Positions 53,717 through 63,580 are shown, counted from the stretch's first letter. The stretch is 64,000 bases of DNA from Rivularia sp965226665 (GCA_965226665.1 OZ245371.1:3596001-3660000), one strand, 5' to 3'. Program-made: numbers and translations. The notes: a model not told the origin generated them from the sequence alone.

Positions 53717-54395
53717 TCACTCCCGCAACACATACCCAACACCACGCACTGTCTTAATTAACCGCTTCTCATCATTCGCTTCCAACTTCAACCGCAAATA
53801 ACGCACGTAAACTTCGATAATGTTGGAATCTCCCATGAAATCGTAACCCCAGACTTCTTCGAGGATTTTATCTCTGGTTATGACTTGTCGGGGATGTCTG
53901 AGTAAATATTCTAGTAAATCAAATTCTTTGGCTGTCAATTCAATTAATCGCCCGTTTCGGTAAACTTCCCTAGTTTCCACGGTTTAATTTTAAATCTTCA
54001 AATTCTAAATTATCTTCGCTATCTTCGTTGGATTTACTACGAATGCGTGCCCGTACTCTCGCCAACAACTCTTCGACACTGAACGGTTTTACTACATAAT
54101 CATCCGCACCTGCATCTAAACCAGCAACGCGATCGCTAACTTCGTCTTTGGCGGTTAACAAAATAATCGGTACTTTATCCCCGGTGCTTCGCAATCTCCG
54201 GCAAATTTCTAAGCCAGTCATTCCGGGTAGCATCCAGTCTAAAAGGATTAAATCGGGACTCGATTCCCGTGCCATAGTCAATCCGGTTAATCCATCGTTA
54301 GCAACGCTAACTTGATAACCTTCAAAGCCCAACTCTAACTCTACAAACTTCGCTAGTTTAACTTCGTCTTCTACAAGTAAAATGTGCGGTGTCAT
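53717..54395 (-). CDS. OmpR/PhoB-family response regulator (frameshifted)
   Basis: A 225-aa two-component regulator after repair. The receiver domain (1-~120) has acidic residues in LLVEDE, phospho-acceptor Asp53 in LLLDWMLPGM, and Lys in YVVKPFS. The winged-helix DNA-binding domain (~135-225) has LTAKEFDLLEYLLRHPRQVI and YVRYLRLKLE ... VRGVGYVLRE. A surplus C in CC at 53977-53978 (plus) separates the domains; without it LKLNRETREVYRNGRLIEL reads through. Linkage to a kinase: the GAF kinase gene starts 247 nt away in the opposite direction and could be the partner, though divergent pairs are not proof. Regulon unknown. Confidence 0.87.
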
Positions 54396-54642
54396 AAAAG
54401 TAAATTATTTTTAAATATATAAAATCGTATTCTATGTTGATTCTATGTATATATCATGAATTATATCAATAATTGATGTTACAATAACTTCGCTTTTATT
54501 TTAAGAAAACTATTGTATATTATTTATATTTACTGGAAAAAATATTGATCAAAGGTATAAAAATACTAGTTTACGACAAGAAAGTATTCTAAAATTAAAA
54601 AAAATTAATAATACTATTTAATAATTTATTTAGGAACAATCT

Positions 54643-55894
54643 ATGCAACTGGAATCTCGGCATTGGCAGCAGAAACAGCGAACTTTAGAAGTTTTATCAT
54701 CTCTAAGTTACCGCAATGGAGAGCTTAGAAAATTTTTACAAGAAATTGCTATAAGCGTTAGTAAGTTAATTACTATTGATTGGTCTGTAGTTACTTTTTG
54801 TCAAGGGGATTTCGACAAAATTCTTGCTAGCAGTATAGAACTCGATGATTATGATATAACTTATTCATTGCATGGTGTGGTAACTGGAACTGTAGTAGAA
54901 ACAGGAAAAAGTCTCACAGTTGATGATACCAAAACCTGTACAAAGTATGGTGCAGTACCGGAAGGATATCGTTCTTATCTAGGAGTTCCTTTACGCACTT
55001 CCCAAGGAGAAGTTATCGGTACAATTTGTTCGTTTCATCAGCATCCGCGTAAATATAATTCAGAAGAAGTTGCGATTGTAGAATTATTTGCCGAGCGTGC
55101 AGCAACTGCAATTGATAATTATCAACTTTATCAGCAACAGTGCAAATTTAATGAAATATTAGAAGCTGAAGTTGCTAAAAGAACGGAGGAATTAAAAGCA
55201 GCCCAAGCCTCACTTGTAGAAAAAGAACGTTTGGCAGCGATTGGAAAATTTGCTTCGGGAATTATTCATGAAATTCGCAATCCATTTACTACGATGAAAA
55301 TGGGTTTGACTTACTTTAAAAAAATAGATAAATCCGAACCTTCTCAGATGCGCGTATCTCTAGCGTTAGAAGAAGCAGATAGATTAGAAAGATTGTTAAA
55401 AGAAATCTTGCTATATGCAAAACCTCAAAAATTAGATTTGCAAGAAATAAATATAAATCAATTGATAGAAGAAATGTTGGAATCGCTGCGAATGATACCA
55501 GCGGCAACCCAACGGCAGATAGAATATTATCCCCCATCAACTCAGTTAAAAGTAATGGGAGATAAAGATAAACTCAAACAAATTATAATTAATCTTGTCC
55601 GTAACGCTTGTGAAGCTGTAAGCGTGGGAGAAACAGTGAAAATTCAGCTTGAACTTGATAATTCTAAAGAACAAAAACAAATATCGATTAACATTTGCAA
55701 CGGTGGAGAACCCATACCCCTAGAGGTTTTACCGAAATTAACTCAGCCTTTTTATTCGACAAAATCCTCTGGAAACTGGATTGGGGCTTGCAATAGTTAA
55801 ACGCATAGTAGAATCTCATAATGGTGAGTTGTTAATTAAATCCAACTCAGAAGCAGGAACAATAATAAGCGTAAAATTACCAATTTGCTCTTAG
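54643..55894 (+). CDS. GAF-domain sensor histidine kinase (frameshifted)
   Basis: About 416 aa after repair. A GAF sensor domain (~20-160; GVVTGTVVETGKSL, YLGVPLRTSQGEVIGTI) lacks the chromophore Cys of phytochromes, so a small ligand or redox signal is more likely. A coiled coil leads to the HisKA domain with His209 in GIIHEIRNPF. The ATPase has N-box IINLVRNACEAV. The G2 box comes only after the frameshift: a surplus A in AAA at 55773-55775. With it removed, SSGTGLGLAIVKRIVESHNG is restored and the stop moves to 55894. No membrane helix, so it is cytoplasmic. The 3' end overlaps the convergent nitrogenase-associated gene by 4 nt. Confidence 0.86.
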
Positions 55895-56178
55895 CAATAA
55901 GCGGTAATATCTTCACCACATTCATCAGCAAGATAGCACAAAGCTTTAAAACGTAAAGTAACAACTTGCTCGTAAAGAGGATTTAATTTACACATTGGAG
56001 GAATGTGAAATAATTTACGTCCGAAAACTACTATATCGCGTTCAAAAGGACACTGTGCGGGAATCATTTTGCACAGAGAATGAGCTAATTTAGGATTGCG
56101 AACTTCTTGAGAATCTAGCCATTGACGAATAGGAGAAAGAAAGTCGTCTTGAGATTTATTTTGAGTAAAGCTTGTCAT
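55891..56178 (-). CDS. Mo-dependent nitrogenase C-terminal-domain protein
   Basis: A 95-aa protein that is a stand-alone copy of the domain named for the C-terminus of some nitrogenase components. SPIRQWLDSQEVRNPKLAHS and CKMIPAQCPFERDI, then the Cys-containing tail LADECGEDITAYC, are the family's conserved stretches, including several Cys (CKMIPAQC, MCKLNP, LCYLADEC). Function is unknown, and the family is common in diazotrophic cyanobacteria outside nif clusters. I chose ATG 56178 (MTSFTQNKS) rather than ATG 56283, whose extra 35 residues look noncoding. Its presence hints that the organism fixes nitrogen, but no nif gene is in the window. Confidence 0.78.
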   Translation of the reverse strand: MTSFTQNKSQDDFLSPIRQWLDSQEVRNPKLAHSLCKMIPAQCPFERDIVVFGRKLFHIPPMCKLNPLYEQVVTLRFKALCYLADECGEDITAYC

Positions 56179-56493
56179 GATTTTTACCAGTTTATTTAAT
56201 AGTAGAGCCGGGAACTTTAAATCCTTTTCTATATATAAATAGGTGCGGATTTTATCAGTTATGCATTTCTTTCCAACGAACACCTATAACTACATACAGC
56301 TATTTGAGGGTTCCGGATACTTCAACGAGAAAATAATTGTCAGATAATTGAAATATTTTGAAGAGTGAAAACTAGCTAATTCATCCAATCCCTTGTTAAT
56401 GAATAAATAGTTATTTAGATATTTGTGAATTTATCTATCAAATTTAGATCAATTTTCATGCCGTTTCAATCAAAACTGATACATATTAATAAT

Positions 56494-56520
56494 GTAGAGA
56501 CGTAGCAGTGCTACGTCTCC
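56494..56520. repeat. Palindromic repeat, family A
   Basis: GTAGAGACGTAGCAGTGCTA and CGTCTC; one of a nearby pair. Confidence 0.75.
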
Positions 56521-56639
56521 CAGTATTTAGATTTGTAGCGATTCGGTTAAATAGTATGGGAATCTTATCTATTGAAAAAACCGGGTTTCTAGTGGTTGAT
56601 TGTATTAATTCTGACTGATTCGTTTTCCCCGTAACGTCG

Positions 56640-56667
56640 GGAGACGTAGCACTGCTACGTCTCTACA
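56640..56667. repeat. Palindromic repeat, family A
   Basis: GGAGACGTAGCACTGCTACG and TCTCTAC; centre inverted relative to the copy at 56494. Confidence 0.75.
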
Positions 56668-56807
56668 ACCTGTCAGAATTAATCAAACAGTTAACTTTAA
56701 GCTTTAAAACTAATATATAAGAACCAATCAATAAGATAAAATAGCAGCGTAGACGGCTGTTTGCCAAAAATTACTCAATAAGAATCAGCAACGAAGCGAT
56801 ACTGAAA

Positions 56808-57200
56808 ATGCCCAAGTGGAAACTTGTTACCGAATTTACCTTTGATAGCGCCCATTACATCAAAGATTATAATGGCCCTTGCGGTAGGATGCACGGGCAT
56901 AGTTATACAGTACGGATTGAAGCAATTAGCAGCAAATTACACTCCTCAGAATATTGTCCTCATCCGGTGATGGTTGCTGATTTTAGAAGCTTACGCTGGG
57001 CTAAAAAAGATGTCGCCAAAGGAGGATTGGATCATTGCGTGCTTAATGAAGTGATGCCTCCAGAATATGAGACTACAGCGGAGATGATTGCTAAATATAT
57101 ATACGACGAGACGAAGAAGAAGTTACCAGAAGGCGTAAAAATTAAAGTCGCGGTATCGGAAACGGCTAATTCTTGGGCTGAGTATGAGGATGATGATTAA
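56808..57200 (+). CDS. queD: 6-carboxytetrahydropterin synthase / QueD-like
   Basis: A 130-aa enzyme of the 6-pyruvoyltetrahydropterin synthase superfamily. Zinc His ligands are in FDSAHYI and GRMHGHSYTV, with the catalytic Cys just before (GPCGRMHGH). VADFRSLRWAKKDV and LDHCVLNEV, then PTAEMIA-like ETTAEMIAKYIYDE, are conserved. QueD acts in preQ0/queuosine synthesis, while cyanobacterial paralogues can make pterins, so the symbol is likely but not certain. Normal length, intact, and with no other queuosine gene adjacent. Confidence 0.83.
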   Translation: MPKWKLVTEFTFDSAHYIKDYNGPCGRMHGHSYTVRIEAISSKLHSSEYCPHPVMVADFRSLRWAKKDVAKGGLDHCVLNEVMPPEYETTAEMIAKYIYDETKKKLPEGVKIKVAVSETANSWAEYEDDD

Positions 57201-57519
57201 AATTATATTTGGGGGAATTGGTAATTGGTAGTGGATAATAGACAATAAAAATTGCATAACTAAAAAAGGCGATAAGCAAAACTTGATGCTCTCGACATAA
57301 CTTCTACCAGCACAAAAATTTATGACATTAATTTTGACTTCCGCGATTCCAGATTATTGCTAGTAAATTCCTGGTAAATTGTTCACCCCGCCCTACTACT
57401 CCTCTCCTTACTAAAGAAAGGGAAAGGGGGTGAGTATAATTCGTAACTCGTGAGCCTCTAATTATGTCAAACAATTAATAAATTTTTGATTTTGAATCTT
57501 CAATTTAAAATTCCGTGAG
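57201..57519. other. Intergenic region between convergent genes
   Basis: Short GGTAATTGG-type repeat at the start, otherwise AT-rich. No hairpin with a T-run that I would call a terminator. Confidence 0.45.
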
Positions 57520-59229
57520 CTATTCAATCAAAAACTTTTGAGGTTCCCCTTGTTCAGGAACAACATCAATTTCTATTTTGAAAGTACCAACAAAACCAGT
57601 ACCGCGAACTTCAAATTCCCAGCCACCATCTATAAATTCTAATGGTATTAAGTTATCGGTAAATTGTTCGTCAGGATGTAAGAAAAGCTCTAATTCTTGA
57701 CTTTGAGTTGGTAGCAAAGCGCGAATATAGTATTGCTTGCGGAAAATTACGTTATCGGAAAAACCAATACCTAATAAATCCCGTTCTCCAACATAAAAAT
57801 CAAGTCGCATCACCATATCTTTTTGAGTAACGCTTTCATCTTGTAAAATAGAGCTAGTGTCGAAATAACCTTCCCAAATCAATTTGTTATCGTCAGCCCA
57901 AGCAAAAGCAAGCTCGTCATTACTCTCTTGAAAATTGATATTGTTATCTGAATATTCGGCATTCGCTTTACTAAAAGGACCGTAACAATTTTCTGCTTCT
58001 TTACTTTGATGAAACAGTTCAAAGTCTACACCACGGGGCTTTATAGAAACTCCAAAAAAGAACTCACTTTTGCCAAATAAATCTTTACCGCGAGTAACTT
58101 TACCGCGTACAAAACGCAATCTTGCCCTTAAATTACCAAAAAAGAAGCGCGTGGCAATTTCAAATGCTTCTCTTGAAGTAACTATCGAATCTTTTCCGCT
58201 ATGGCATTTGTGAATAAATGTTCTCAATGCCCCTGGTATTTGAGCATAGGTTTGTTTGACTAATCCATCGCTACGATTGTAATTCGTTCCATACTCATCT
58301 GCGACTGAAAACAATCGGTTTGCGAAGGATGCTGCTCTCATGTCATAAGTACGATAATTAGTACCAACTATAGTTAGCAATCTTTCTAAAGGAAAATATT
58401 TGTGAAAATTGACGAAAGACTCTGGCTTAGTTGGATCTTTTTGAAAGCCGGGATGAAAATGTTCGATTTCATCTTCGGCGCTAATTCCAATCCAATTTTC
58501 CATCAACTGAAATGAAATTCCTTGATGGGGTGTACCAATAGTCACTATCTTGTTAATAAAATCTTCCCCTTTCTGATTATTTTCGGGATAAGTACGCTGT
58601 ATTGCTTCCCGCACCAATAGCCCACCCATAGAATGAGCAATAATATTTACCTTTGGCTTTGGTTTATGGCTATTTTGCATATGTGCGAGTTCTTGAATAA
58701 AGTTGATTAAACGCACAAGTGCCTTACCATAAGTTGTAAATGTTCTATCGTTTAAATCGTAGTAGCGAAATACCCAAATCGTTTGACAAACATCGTCTAC
58801 CGATTCAAGCAAATGTAAAGCCATTGCTGGATCGATAACTACTTTATCTCCTGAGAAAAAATTCTCTGACTGCAAGTGCTTGAAGTTTTGTACAACGTTC
58901 TTTTCTTCAAGTTGTTGCAGCTGAGGGGATAGAGAAACACCATTTTTCACCATGTTCTCTAAATTCATTAATTTGCGGGGAAGCACTGGCTCGCTGTTTA
59001 TCTGCTTGCCATAATAGCCAACTACGTTTGTCGCATCCTGATACTTCCAATCTGACTTGAGAAACCTGAGAATAAATCCTTCATAAATGTAGTTTTCACC
59101 CTTTTTATGCGGATAAACAGTACTGTTATTAAATCCCTGGTATGCATCTTGCTTTTCATCCGAAACATCTAACTGACCAAAACCTCTAATTAAAATTATT
59201 GGCTGAGAATTCCTTGTAGGTTCAGACAT
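57520..59229 (-). CDS. Lipase/PGAP1-like alpha/beta hydrolase
   Basis: A 569-aa protein. An esterase domain occupies about residues 10-360: PIILIRGFGQLDV replaces the usual oxyanion strand, the nucleophile elbow is VNIIAHSMGGLLVREAI, and VTIGTPHQGISF follows. A His candidate is in RTFIHKCHSG. The last ~200 residues are beta-rich with no known domain (for example FVRGKVTRGKDLFGKSEFFF, GWEFEVRGTGFVGTFKIEID), possibly a C2- or jelly-roll-like module. No signal peptide. The substrate is probably an acyl lipid. Intact, with its own AT-rich leader and no operon. Confidence 0.75.
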   Translation of the reverse strand: MSEPTRNSQPIILIRGFGQLDVSDEKQDAYQGFNNSTVYPHKKGENYIYEGFILRFLKSDWKYQDATNVVGYYGKQINSEPVLPRKLMNLENMVKNGVSLSPQLQQLEEKNVVQNFKHLQSENFFSGDKVVIDPAMALHLLESVDDVCQTIWVFRYYDLNDRTFTTYGKALVRLINFIQELAHMQNSHKPKPKVNIIAHSMGGLLVREAIQRTYPENNQKGEDFINKIVTIGTPHQGISFQLMENWIGISAEDEIEHFHPGFQKDPTKPESFVNFHKYFPLERLLTIVGTNYRTYDMRAASFANRLFSVADEYGTNYNRSDGLVKQTYAQIPGALRTFIHKCHSGKDSIVTSREAFEIATRFFFGNLRARLRFVRGKVTRGKDLFGKSEFFFGVSIKPRGVDFELFHQSKEAENCYGPFSKANAEYSDNNINFQESNDELAFAWADDNKLIWEGYFDTSSILQDESVTQKDMVMRLDFYVGERDLLGIGFSDNVIFRKQYYIRALLPTQSQELELFLHPDEQFTDNLIPLEFIDGGWEFEVRGTGFVGTFKIEIDVVPEQGEPQKFLIE

Positions 59230-59832
59230 TGCAACTCCTCAAAAATTTTTTTTTGAATTTAAGTAGTTTATCTATGACTTTTATACATAAAATAAAGAGG
59301 CTTGCGTATTTACTTTTAAAAATATATGTAGGGTTGCATTAACAATTATTAAATTTAATTACTATTACGACTTACGCAAAGCCCCCCTTAAAAAGGGGGG
59401 TTGGGGGGATCTAAACGTGTGGAAAGCTTAATTAATCGTTGCGATTGCGTAAGTTCTAACTATATAGCAATCCGTTTTTATTTTTGAATAACTTGTAGGG
59501 GTTAGGGTTGGGGGGTTGGGGGGTTGGGGGGATTAAGCAACAGAAAATGTACGCTCGTCTTATTCAAAATTTTGCGAAGTAATCCGATATAAGCACCAAT
59601 CTTAGTTAAGCTGAAAATTGCTATTTATTTAAAATTGATTTAAATAAACTAGTTTTTTTAATTGTCAATCGGATTTTCCCGTAGGAAAACCACACCTGTT
59701 AGAGCAAACTTTAATATCCATAAAGTCGCTTTTGGAGGTTAAGCTTTAAGAAAGTAGCTTTTTATTACAAAAAGTGAAAATAAACTTTCGGTTCCTGTTA
59801 ACTTTTTAATTGCGCTGTTTGAGAAATCCCTA
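59230..59832. other. Divergent intergenic region with a MITE
   Basis: Holds family C copy 3 (59368-59457) and a TTGGGGGG run (59505-59540). The TerC side was examined for a manganese riboswitch and none was recognised. Confidence 0.5.
59368..59457. mobile_element. MITE-like element, family C copy 3
   Basis: GACTTACGCAAAGCCCC to GCGTAAGTTCT. The arms are conserved, and the right half of the core differs from the copies at 3115 and 34825. Confidence 0.72.
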
Positions 59833-60540
59833 ATGTTAGAGCGAATCTTTGATTATCTTCAATATAATTTCAGCATTGAAGCATCTATAGTCCTACTTAT
59901 TCTAATTTTTCTAGAAGCCATTCTATCGGCAGATAACGCGATCGCCCTTGCAGCCATTGCCCAAGGGCTTGAAGACAAAGAACTCGAACGTCAAGCACTC
60001 AACTTCGGTTTAGTCGTTGCATACGTGCTGCGAATTAGTTTACTGTTGACGGCTACTTGGGTACAAAAATATTGGCAGTTCGAGTTAATCGGCGCAGCTT
60101 ATTTACTATGGTTGGTATTTCAGCATTTCACTACTGATAACGAAGAAGATAGCGAACATACCGCCCGCTATGCATCGCTGTGGCAGGTAATACCCGTAAT
60201 TGCCTTTACAGATTTAGCCTTTTCCTTAGATAGCGTCACCACTGCGATCGCCGTTTCAGATACGAAATGGTTGGTAATAACAGGAACCACAATCGGCATT
60301 GTTACCCTAAGATTTATGGCAGGCTTATTTATCCGTTGGTTGGATGAATTTGTCTACCTCGAAGATGCAGGTTATATCACCGTCGCCTTCGTAGGTTTGC
60401 GTTTGTTATTGAGAGTAGTCAACGAAGCTTTAGTTCCCCCTCAATGGGTAATAATTGCTGGTATTGCCATCGTTCTAGCCTGGGGATTTTCCAAGCGCAC
60501 AGTTCCCGAAATTGCCGAAGAAAGCGAAAAAACGAATTAG
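59833..60540 (+). CDS. TerC-family integral membrane protein
   Basis: A 235-aa membrane protein with about seven helices. The two family signature sites are LEAILSADNAIALAAIAQG (about 28-46) and IAFTDLAFSLDSVTTAIAVS (about 123-142), whose acidic residues could bind a metal. TerC/Alx proteins are linked to manganese export and to metal loading of secreted proteins in other bacteria; tellurite resistance is the historical name. No other ter gene is here. Intact, starts at ATG, and is followed directly by TTAGTTG heptamers and a family A palindrome. Confidence 0.85.
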   Translation: MLERIFDYLQYNFSIEASIVLLILIFLEAILSADNAIALAAIAQGLEDKELERQALNFGLVVAYVLRISLLLTATWVQKYWQFELIGAAYLLWLVFQHFTTDNEEDSEHTARYASLWQVIPVIAFTDLAFSLDSVTTAIAVSDTKWLVITGTTIGIVTLRFMAGLFIRWLDEFVYLEDAGYITVAFVGLRLLLRVVNEALVPPQWVIIAGIAIVLAWGFSKRTVPEIAEESEKTN

Positions 60541-60564
60541 TTGTTAGTGGTTAGTTGTTAGGAG

Positions 60565-60595
60565 TGTAGAGACGTAGCAGTGCTACGTCTGTACA
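60565..60595. repeat. Palindromic repeat, family A
   Basis: GACGTAGCAGTGCTACGTC with flanking TGTAGA / TGTACA. Confidence 0.75.
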
Positions 60596-60617
60596 GTTAG
60601 GAGTTAGGAGTTAGGAA

Positions 60618-60660
60618 TTATCTCCCCATCTCCCCATCTCCCCATCTCCCCATCTCCCAG
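60618..60660. repeat. CTCCCCAT octamers at ndk 3' end
   Basis: Five tandem ATCTCCCC units end a few nt from the ndk stop codon. Confidence 0.8.
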
Positions 60661-60664
60661 ACAA

Positions 60665-61145
60665 TTACTTGGCTGCTAATTCTTTAGAAAATTTCTCATT
60701 CAACCAAGGCATGATTTGCGGCTGCCAGTTGACTAATTCATCATTGCTGAACCATAAGGAAATTTCTCTTTGTGCGGTTTCGATAGCATCGGAAACCGTG
60801 GATAATATTACGGCCAATATCAACTCCGAAATCACCACGGATGGTTCCGGGTTCTGCTGTTAAAGGGTTGGTTGCACCAATCATCTTTCTCGCAGCAGCA
60901 ACAACGCCTTCACCTTCCCAAACCATAGCTACAACAGGAGCAGAAGTAATAAATTCTACTAAACCAGCAAAAAACGGTCTTTCTTTATGAACGTCGTAAT
61001 GGGATTCAGCTAATTCCCGGCTAACTTTCATAAATTTCATCCCAACTAAAGTAAAGCCTTTGGTTTCGTAGCGGCGAATGATTTCACCAACTAATCCACG
61101 CTGTACACCATCGGGCTTAATAGCTAAAAATGTGCGCTCCATCAC
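60665..61145 (-). CDS. ndk: Nucleoside diphosphate kinase (frameshifted)
   Basis: About 159 aa after repair. Transfers phosphate from ATP to other nucleoside diphosphates. ERTFLAIKPDGVQRGLVGEI is the N-terminal signature and GTIRGDFGVDIGRNIIHGSD carries the catalytic His in NIIHGSD. A surplus A in AAA at 60793-60795 (plus) turns IIHGSDAIETAQREISLWFS into a wrong frame that stops at 60741, right after the active site. Because ndk is a central gene and the downstream frame is perfectly conserved (SNDELVNWQPQIMPWLNEKF), an error is far likelier than a real mutation. The C-terminus is about ten residues longer than usual (KFSKELAAK). Confidence 0.9.
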
Positions 61146-61483
61146 TATCTCCTATAAATTAATTAATCTATCACTTGTTAGAATGTCCGTCGCGATTCGT
61201 TTTTTGTCAATAGGTAAGGGAAGGGAGTAGGGAGTAGGGAGTAGGGAATAGGGAATAGTGAGGAGTTAGGAGTTAGGAGTTAATAATTATCTTCTCCCCA
61301 TCCCCCCCTCTCCCCTTCTCCCCATCTCCCCATCTCCCCATCTCCCCCCTCTACCCCCTCTACCCCCTCTACCCCCTCTCCCAATTCCCATTTCTTAAAA
61401 ATTTATACCCAACGTATGTTTCCACACAGACGCGAATGCGTTAAATTGTAATCTCGTGGGTGAAGTACGAAGGTGACTAGTAA
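61146..61483. other. Divergent intergenic region, repeat-rich
   Basis: GGGAGTA/GAATAGG units, GAGTTAG heptamers, then CTCCCCAT and TACCCCCTC runs (61300-61385). The speA ribosome site (AAGGTGA) lies 11 nt before its ATG. Confidence 0.6.
61300..61385. repeat. CTCCCCAT and TACCCCCTC tandem repeats
   Basis: Pyrimidine-only strand over about 85 nt, two unit types in succession. Confidence 0.8.
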
Positions 61484-63508
61484 ATGGGTGTTGAGTCAGG
61501 CGCTACATCGGTTGGAGTAGGAAAATTCTCATTGAATGGTAAAAAAGCTAAAGCTAAATTAAGTAACAATAAAAAAGTTCAGAAACTTCTGCCACCTAGT
61601 ACGACATTAGATTCGCCCCAAAACAATTGGACAATCGAAGAAAGTGAAGCACTCTACCGTATTGAAGGTTGGGGACAGCCTTATTTTTCTATAAACGCGG
61701 CTGGTCATGTTACAGTTTCTCCGAAGGGCGAACGTGGTGGTTCTCTGGATTTGTACGAGTTGGTTAATGCACTCAAACTGCGTAATTTAGGTTTACCTTT
61801 ACTAATTCGCTTTTCTGATATTTTAGAAGACAGAATCGAGCGTCTTAATGCTTGTTTCGCTAAAGCTATAGCTCGCTATAATTACCCTGGCGTTTATCAA
61901 GGCGTATTTCCCGTTAAATGCAATCAGCAAAGGCATTTTATTGAGGATTTAGTACGTTTTGGTAAACCTCATCAGTTTGGCTTGGAAGCAGGTTCTAAGC
62001 CAGAATTAATGATTGCTTTGGCACTGCTTGATACTGCGGGAGCGTTGTTAATTTGTAACGGTTACAAAGACCGTGAATATATTGAGACGGCGATGTTAGC
62101 TCAGAGACTAGGGCAAACTCCAATTTTGGTTTTAGAGCAAATTGAAGAAGTTGATTTAGTCATTGAAGTTAGCCGTCAATTAGAAATTAAACCAATCTTG
62201 GGAATTCGCGCCAAACTTAGCACTCAGGGAATGGGACGCTGGGGAACTTCAAGTGGCGATCGCGCTAAGTTCGGTCTGAATATTCCTGAAATTATTAGCG
62301 CTGTTGACAAGTTAAGAAATGCCGATTTGTTAGATTCTTTACAGCTTTTGCATTTCCATGTCGGTTCGCAAATCTCAGCGATTAATGTAATTAAAGATGC
62401 TATCCAGGAAGCAAGCCGCATTTATGTAGAGTTAGTTTCCTTGGGAGCAAATATGAAATATCTTGATGTCGGTGGTGGTTTGGGGGTAGATTATGACGGT
62501 TCTCAAACCAATTTCTACGCTTCTAAAAACTACAATATGCAGAACTATGCTAATGATATTGTCGCAGAGTTAAAAGATGCCTGTAGAGAGCAAGATATTC
62601 CCGTACCAACACTGATCAGTGAAAGCGGACGAGCCGTTGCTTCCCATCAGTCGGTACTAATTTTTGACGTACTTAGTACCAGCGAAGTACCTTGCGATTC
62701 ACCCGAACCAGTTCAAGAAGGTGAATCTCACATTATTTCCTATTTGTGGGAAACCTATCAATCTATCAGCGAAGAGAATTATCAAGAATTTTATCACGAC
62801 GCGGTTCAGTTCAAAGAAGAAGCCATTAGTCGTTTCAATTTGGGAATTTTATCTTTGAGGGAACGAGCCAAAGCCGAACAATTATACTGGGCTTGTTGTT
62901 ATAAAATTCTTAACATCATTAAGCAGCAAGAATACGTACCCGATGATATGGAAGACTTAGAAATTATTATGTCTTCTATTTATTACGTGAATCTTTCGGT
63001 GTTTCAATCAGCACCCGATTGTTGGGCGATCGATCAGTTATTTCCGATTATGCCCATCCACCGTTTGGATGAAGAACCCACGCGCCGGGGTATTTTAGCT
63101 GACTTAACCTGCGACAGCGACGGAAAAATTGATAGCTTTATCGACTCGCGAGACGTTAAATCTGTTTTGGAATTACATCCTTTCAAACAAGGAGAACCTT
63201 ATTACTTAGGTATGTTTCTGAATGGAGCTTACCAAGAAATCATGGGTAACTTACATAACCTCTTCGGCGACACAAACACCGTTCATATCCAACTTACACC
63301 CAAGGGATATCAAATTAAGCACGTGGTTAAAGGCGACACGATGAGTGAAGTAGTAGGTTACGTACAGTATGATGCCGAAGACATGGTAGAAAGAATCCGT
63401 CAGCGTTGCGAACAAGCTTTAGAACAAAATCAGATCACCATCGCGCAGTCTCAGCGACTGTTGCAAACCTACGAACAAAGTTTGAGTCGGTATACTTATT
63501 TAACGTGA
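61484..63508 (+). CDS. speA: Biosynthetic arginine decarboxylase
   Basis: A 674-aa PLP enzyme that decarboxylates arginine to agmatine, the first step of polyamine synthesis. GVYQGVFPVKCNQQRHFIED holds the PLP Lys. LGIRAKLSTQGMGRWG and LHFHVGSQI are substrate/PLP loops, ESGRAVASH contacts the phosphate, and the C-terminal half has CDSDGKIDSFID and HPFKQGEPYYLGMFLNGAYQ. The N-terminal ~45 residues are variable and basic. Frame intact over 2 kb and length normal. A Shine-Dalgarno-like AAGGTGA supports the ATG. A hairpin (63534-63562) follows. Confidence 0.93.
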   Translation: MGVESGATSVGVGKFSLNGKKAKAKLSNNKKVQKLLPPSTTLDSPQNNWTIEESEALYRIEGWGQPYFSINAAGHVTVSPKGERGGSLDLYELVNALKLRNLGLPLLIRFSDILEDRIERLNACFAKAIARYNYPGVYQGVFPVKCNQQRHFIEDLVRFGKPHQFGLEAGSKPELMIALALLDTAGALLICNGYKDREYIETAMLAQRLGQTPILVLEQIEEVDLVIEVSRQLEIKPILGIRAKLSTQGMGRWGTSSGDRAKFGLNIPEIISAVDKLRNADLLDSLQLLHFHVGSQISAINVIKDAIQEASRIYVELVSLGANMKYLDVGGGLGVDYDGSQTNFYASKNYNMQNYANDIVAELKDACREQDIPVPTLISESGRAVASHQSVLIFDVLSTSEVPCDSPEPVQEGESHIISYLWETYQSISEENYQEFYHDAVQFKEEAISRFNLGILSLRERAKAEQLYWACCYKILNIIKQQEYVPDDMEDLEIIMSSIYYVNLSVFQSAPDCWAIDQLFPIMPIHRLDEEPTRRGILADLTCDSDGKIDSFIDSRDVKSVLELHPFKQGEPYYLGMFLNGAYQEIMGNLHNLFGDTNTVHIQLTPKGYQIKHVVKGDTMSEVVGYVQYDAEDMVERIRQRCEQALEQNQITIAQSQRLLQTYEQSLSRYTYLT

Positions 63509-63533
63509 ATTGATAGTTGTTAGTTATTAATCA

Positions 63534-63562
63534 CCTGCTGGGGATTGCAAACCTCCAGCAGG
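63534..63562 (+). terminator. Hairpin after speA
   Basis: Stem CCTGCTGG / CCAGCAGG with a 13-nt loop, 25 nt after the speA stop. No T-run follows, so it may be a repeat or an mRNA-stabilising stem. Confidence 0.45.
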
Positions 63563-63580
63563 TAATTCAAAGTTCGTAGT

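Larger units (their letters stand above)
56179..56807. other. Intergenic region with two family A palindromes
   Basis: AT-rich, with palindromes at 56494-56520 and 56640-56667 and a half copy of the AAACCGGGTTTCT repeat between them. No gene, and no preQ1-type aptamer recognised upstream of the QueD-like gene. Confidence 0.55.

Noticed and set aside
55891..56283. Longer nitrogenase-associated protein starting at 56283
   Set aside because: The added 35 residues show no family similarity, and the conserved domain starts just after Met 56178.
56700..56807. Possible preQ1 riboswitch before the QueD-like gene
   Set aside because: No match to the short H-type pseudoknot consensus with its A-rich tail.
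59640..59832. Possible yybP-ykoY manganese riboswitch before the TerC gene
   Set aside because: Manganese aptamers often precede TerC genes, but I could not find the conserved paired loops. A covariance search would settle it.
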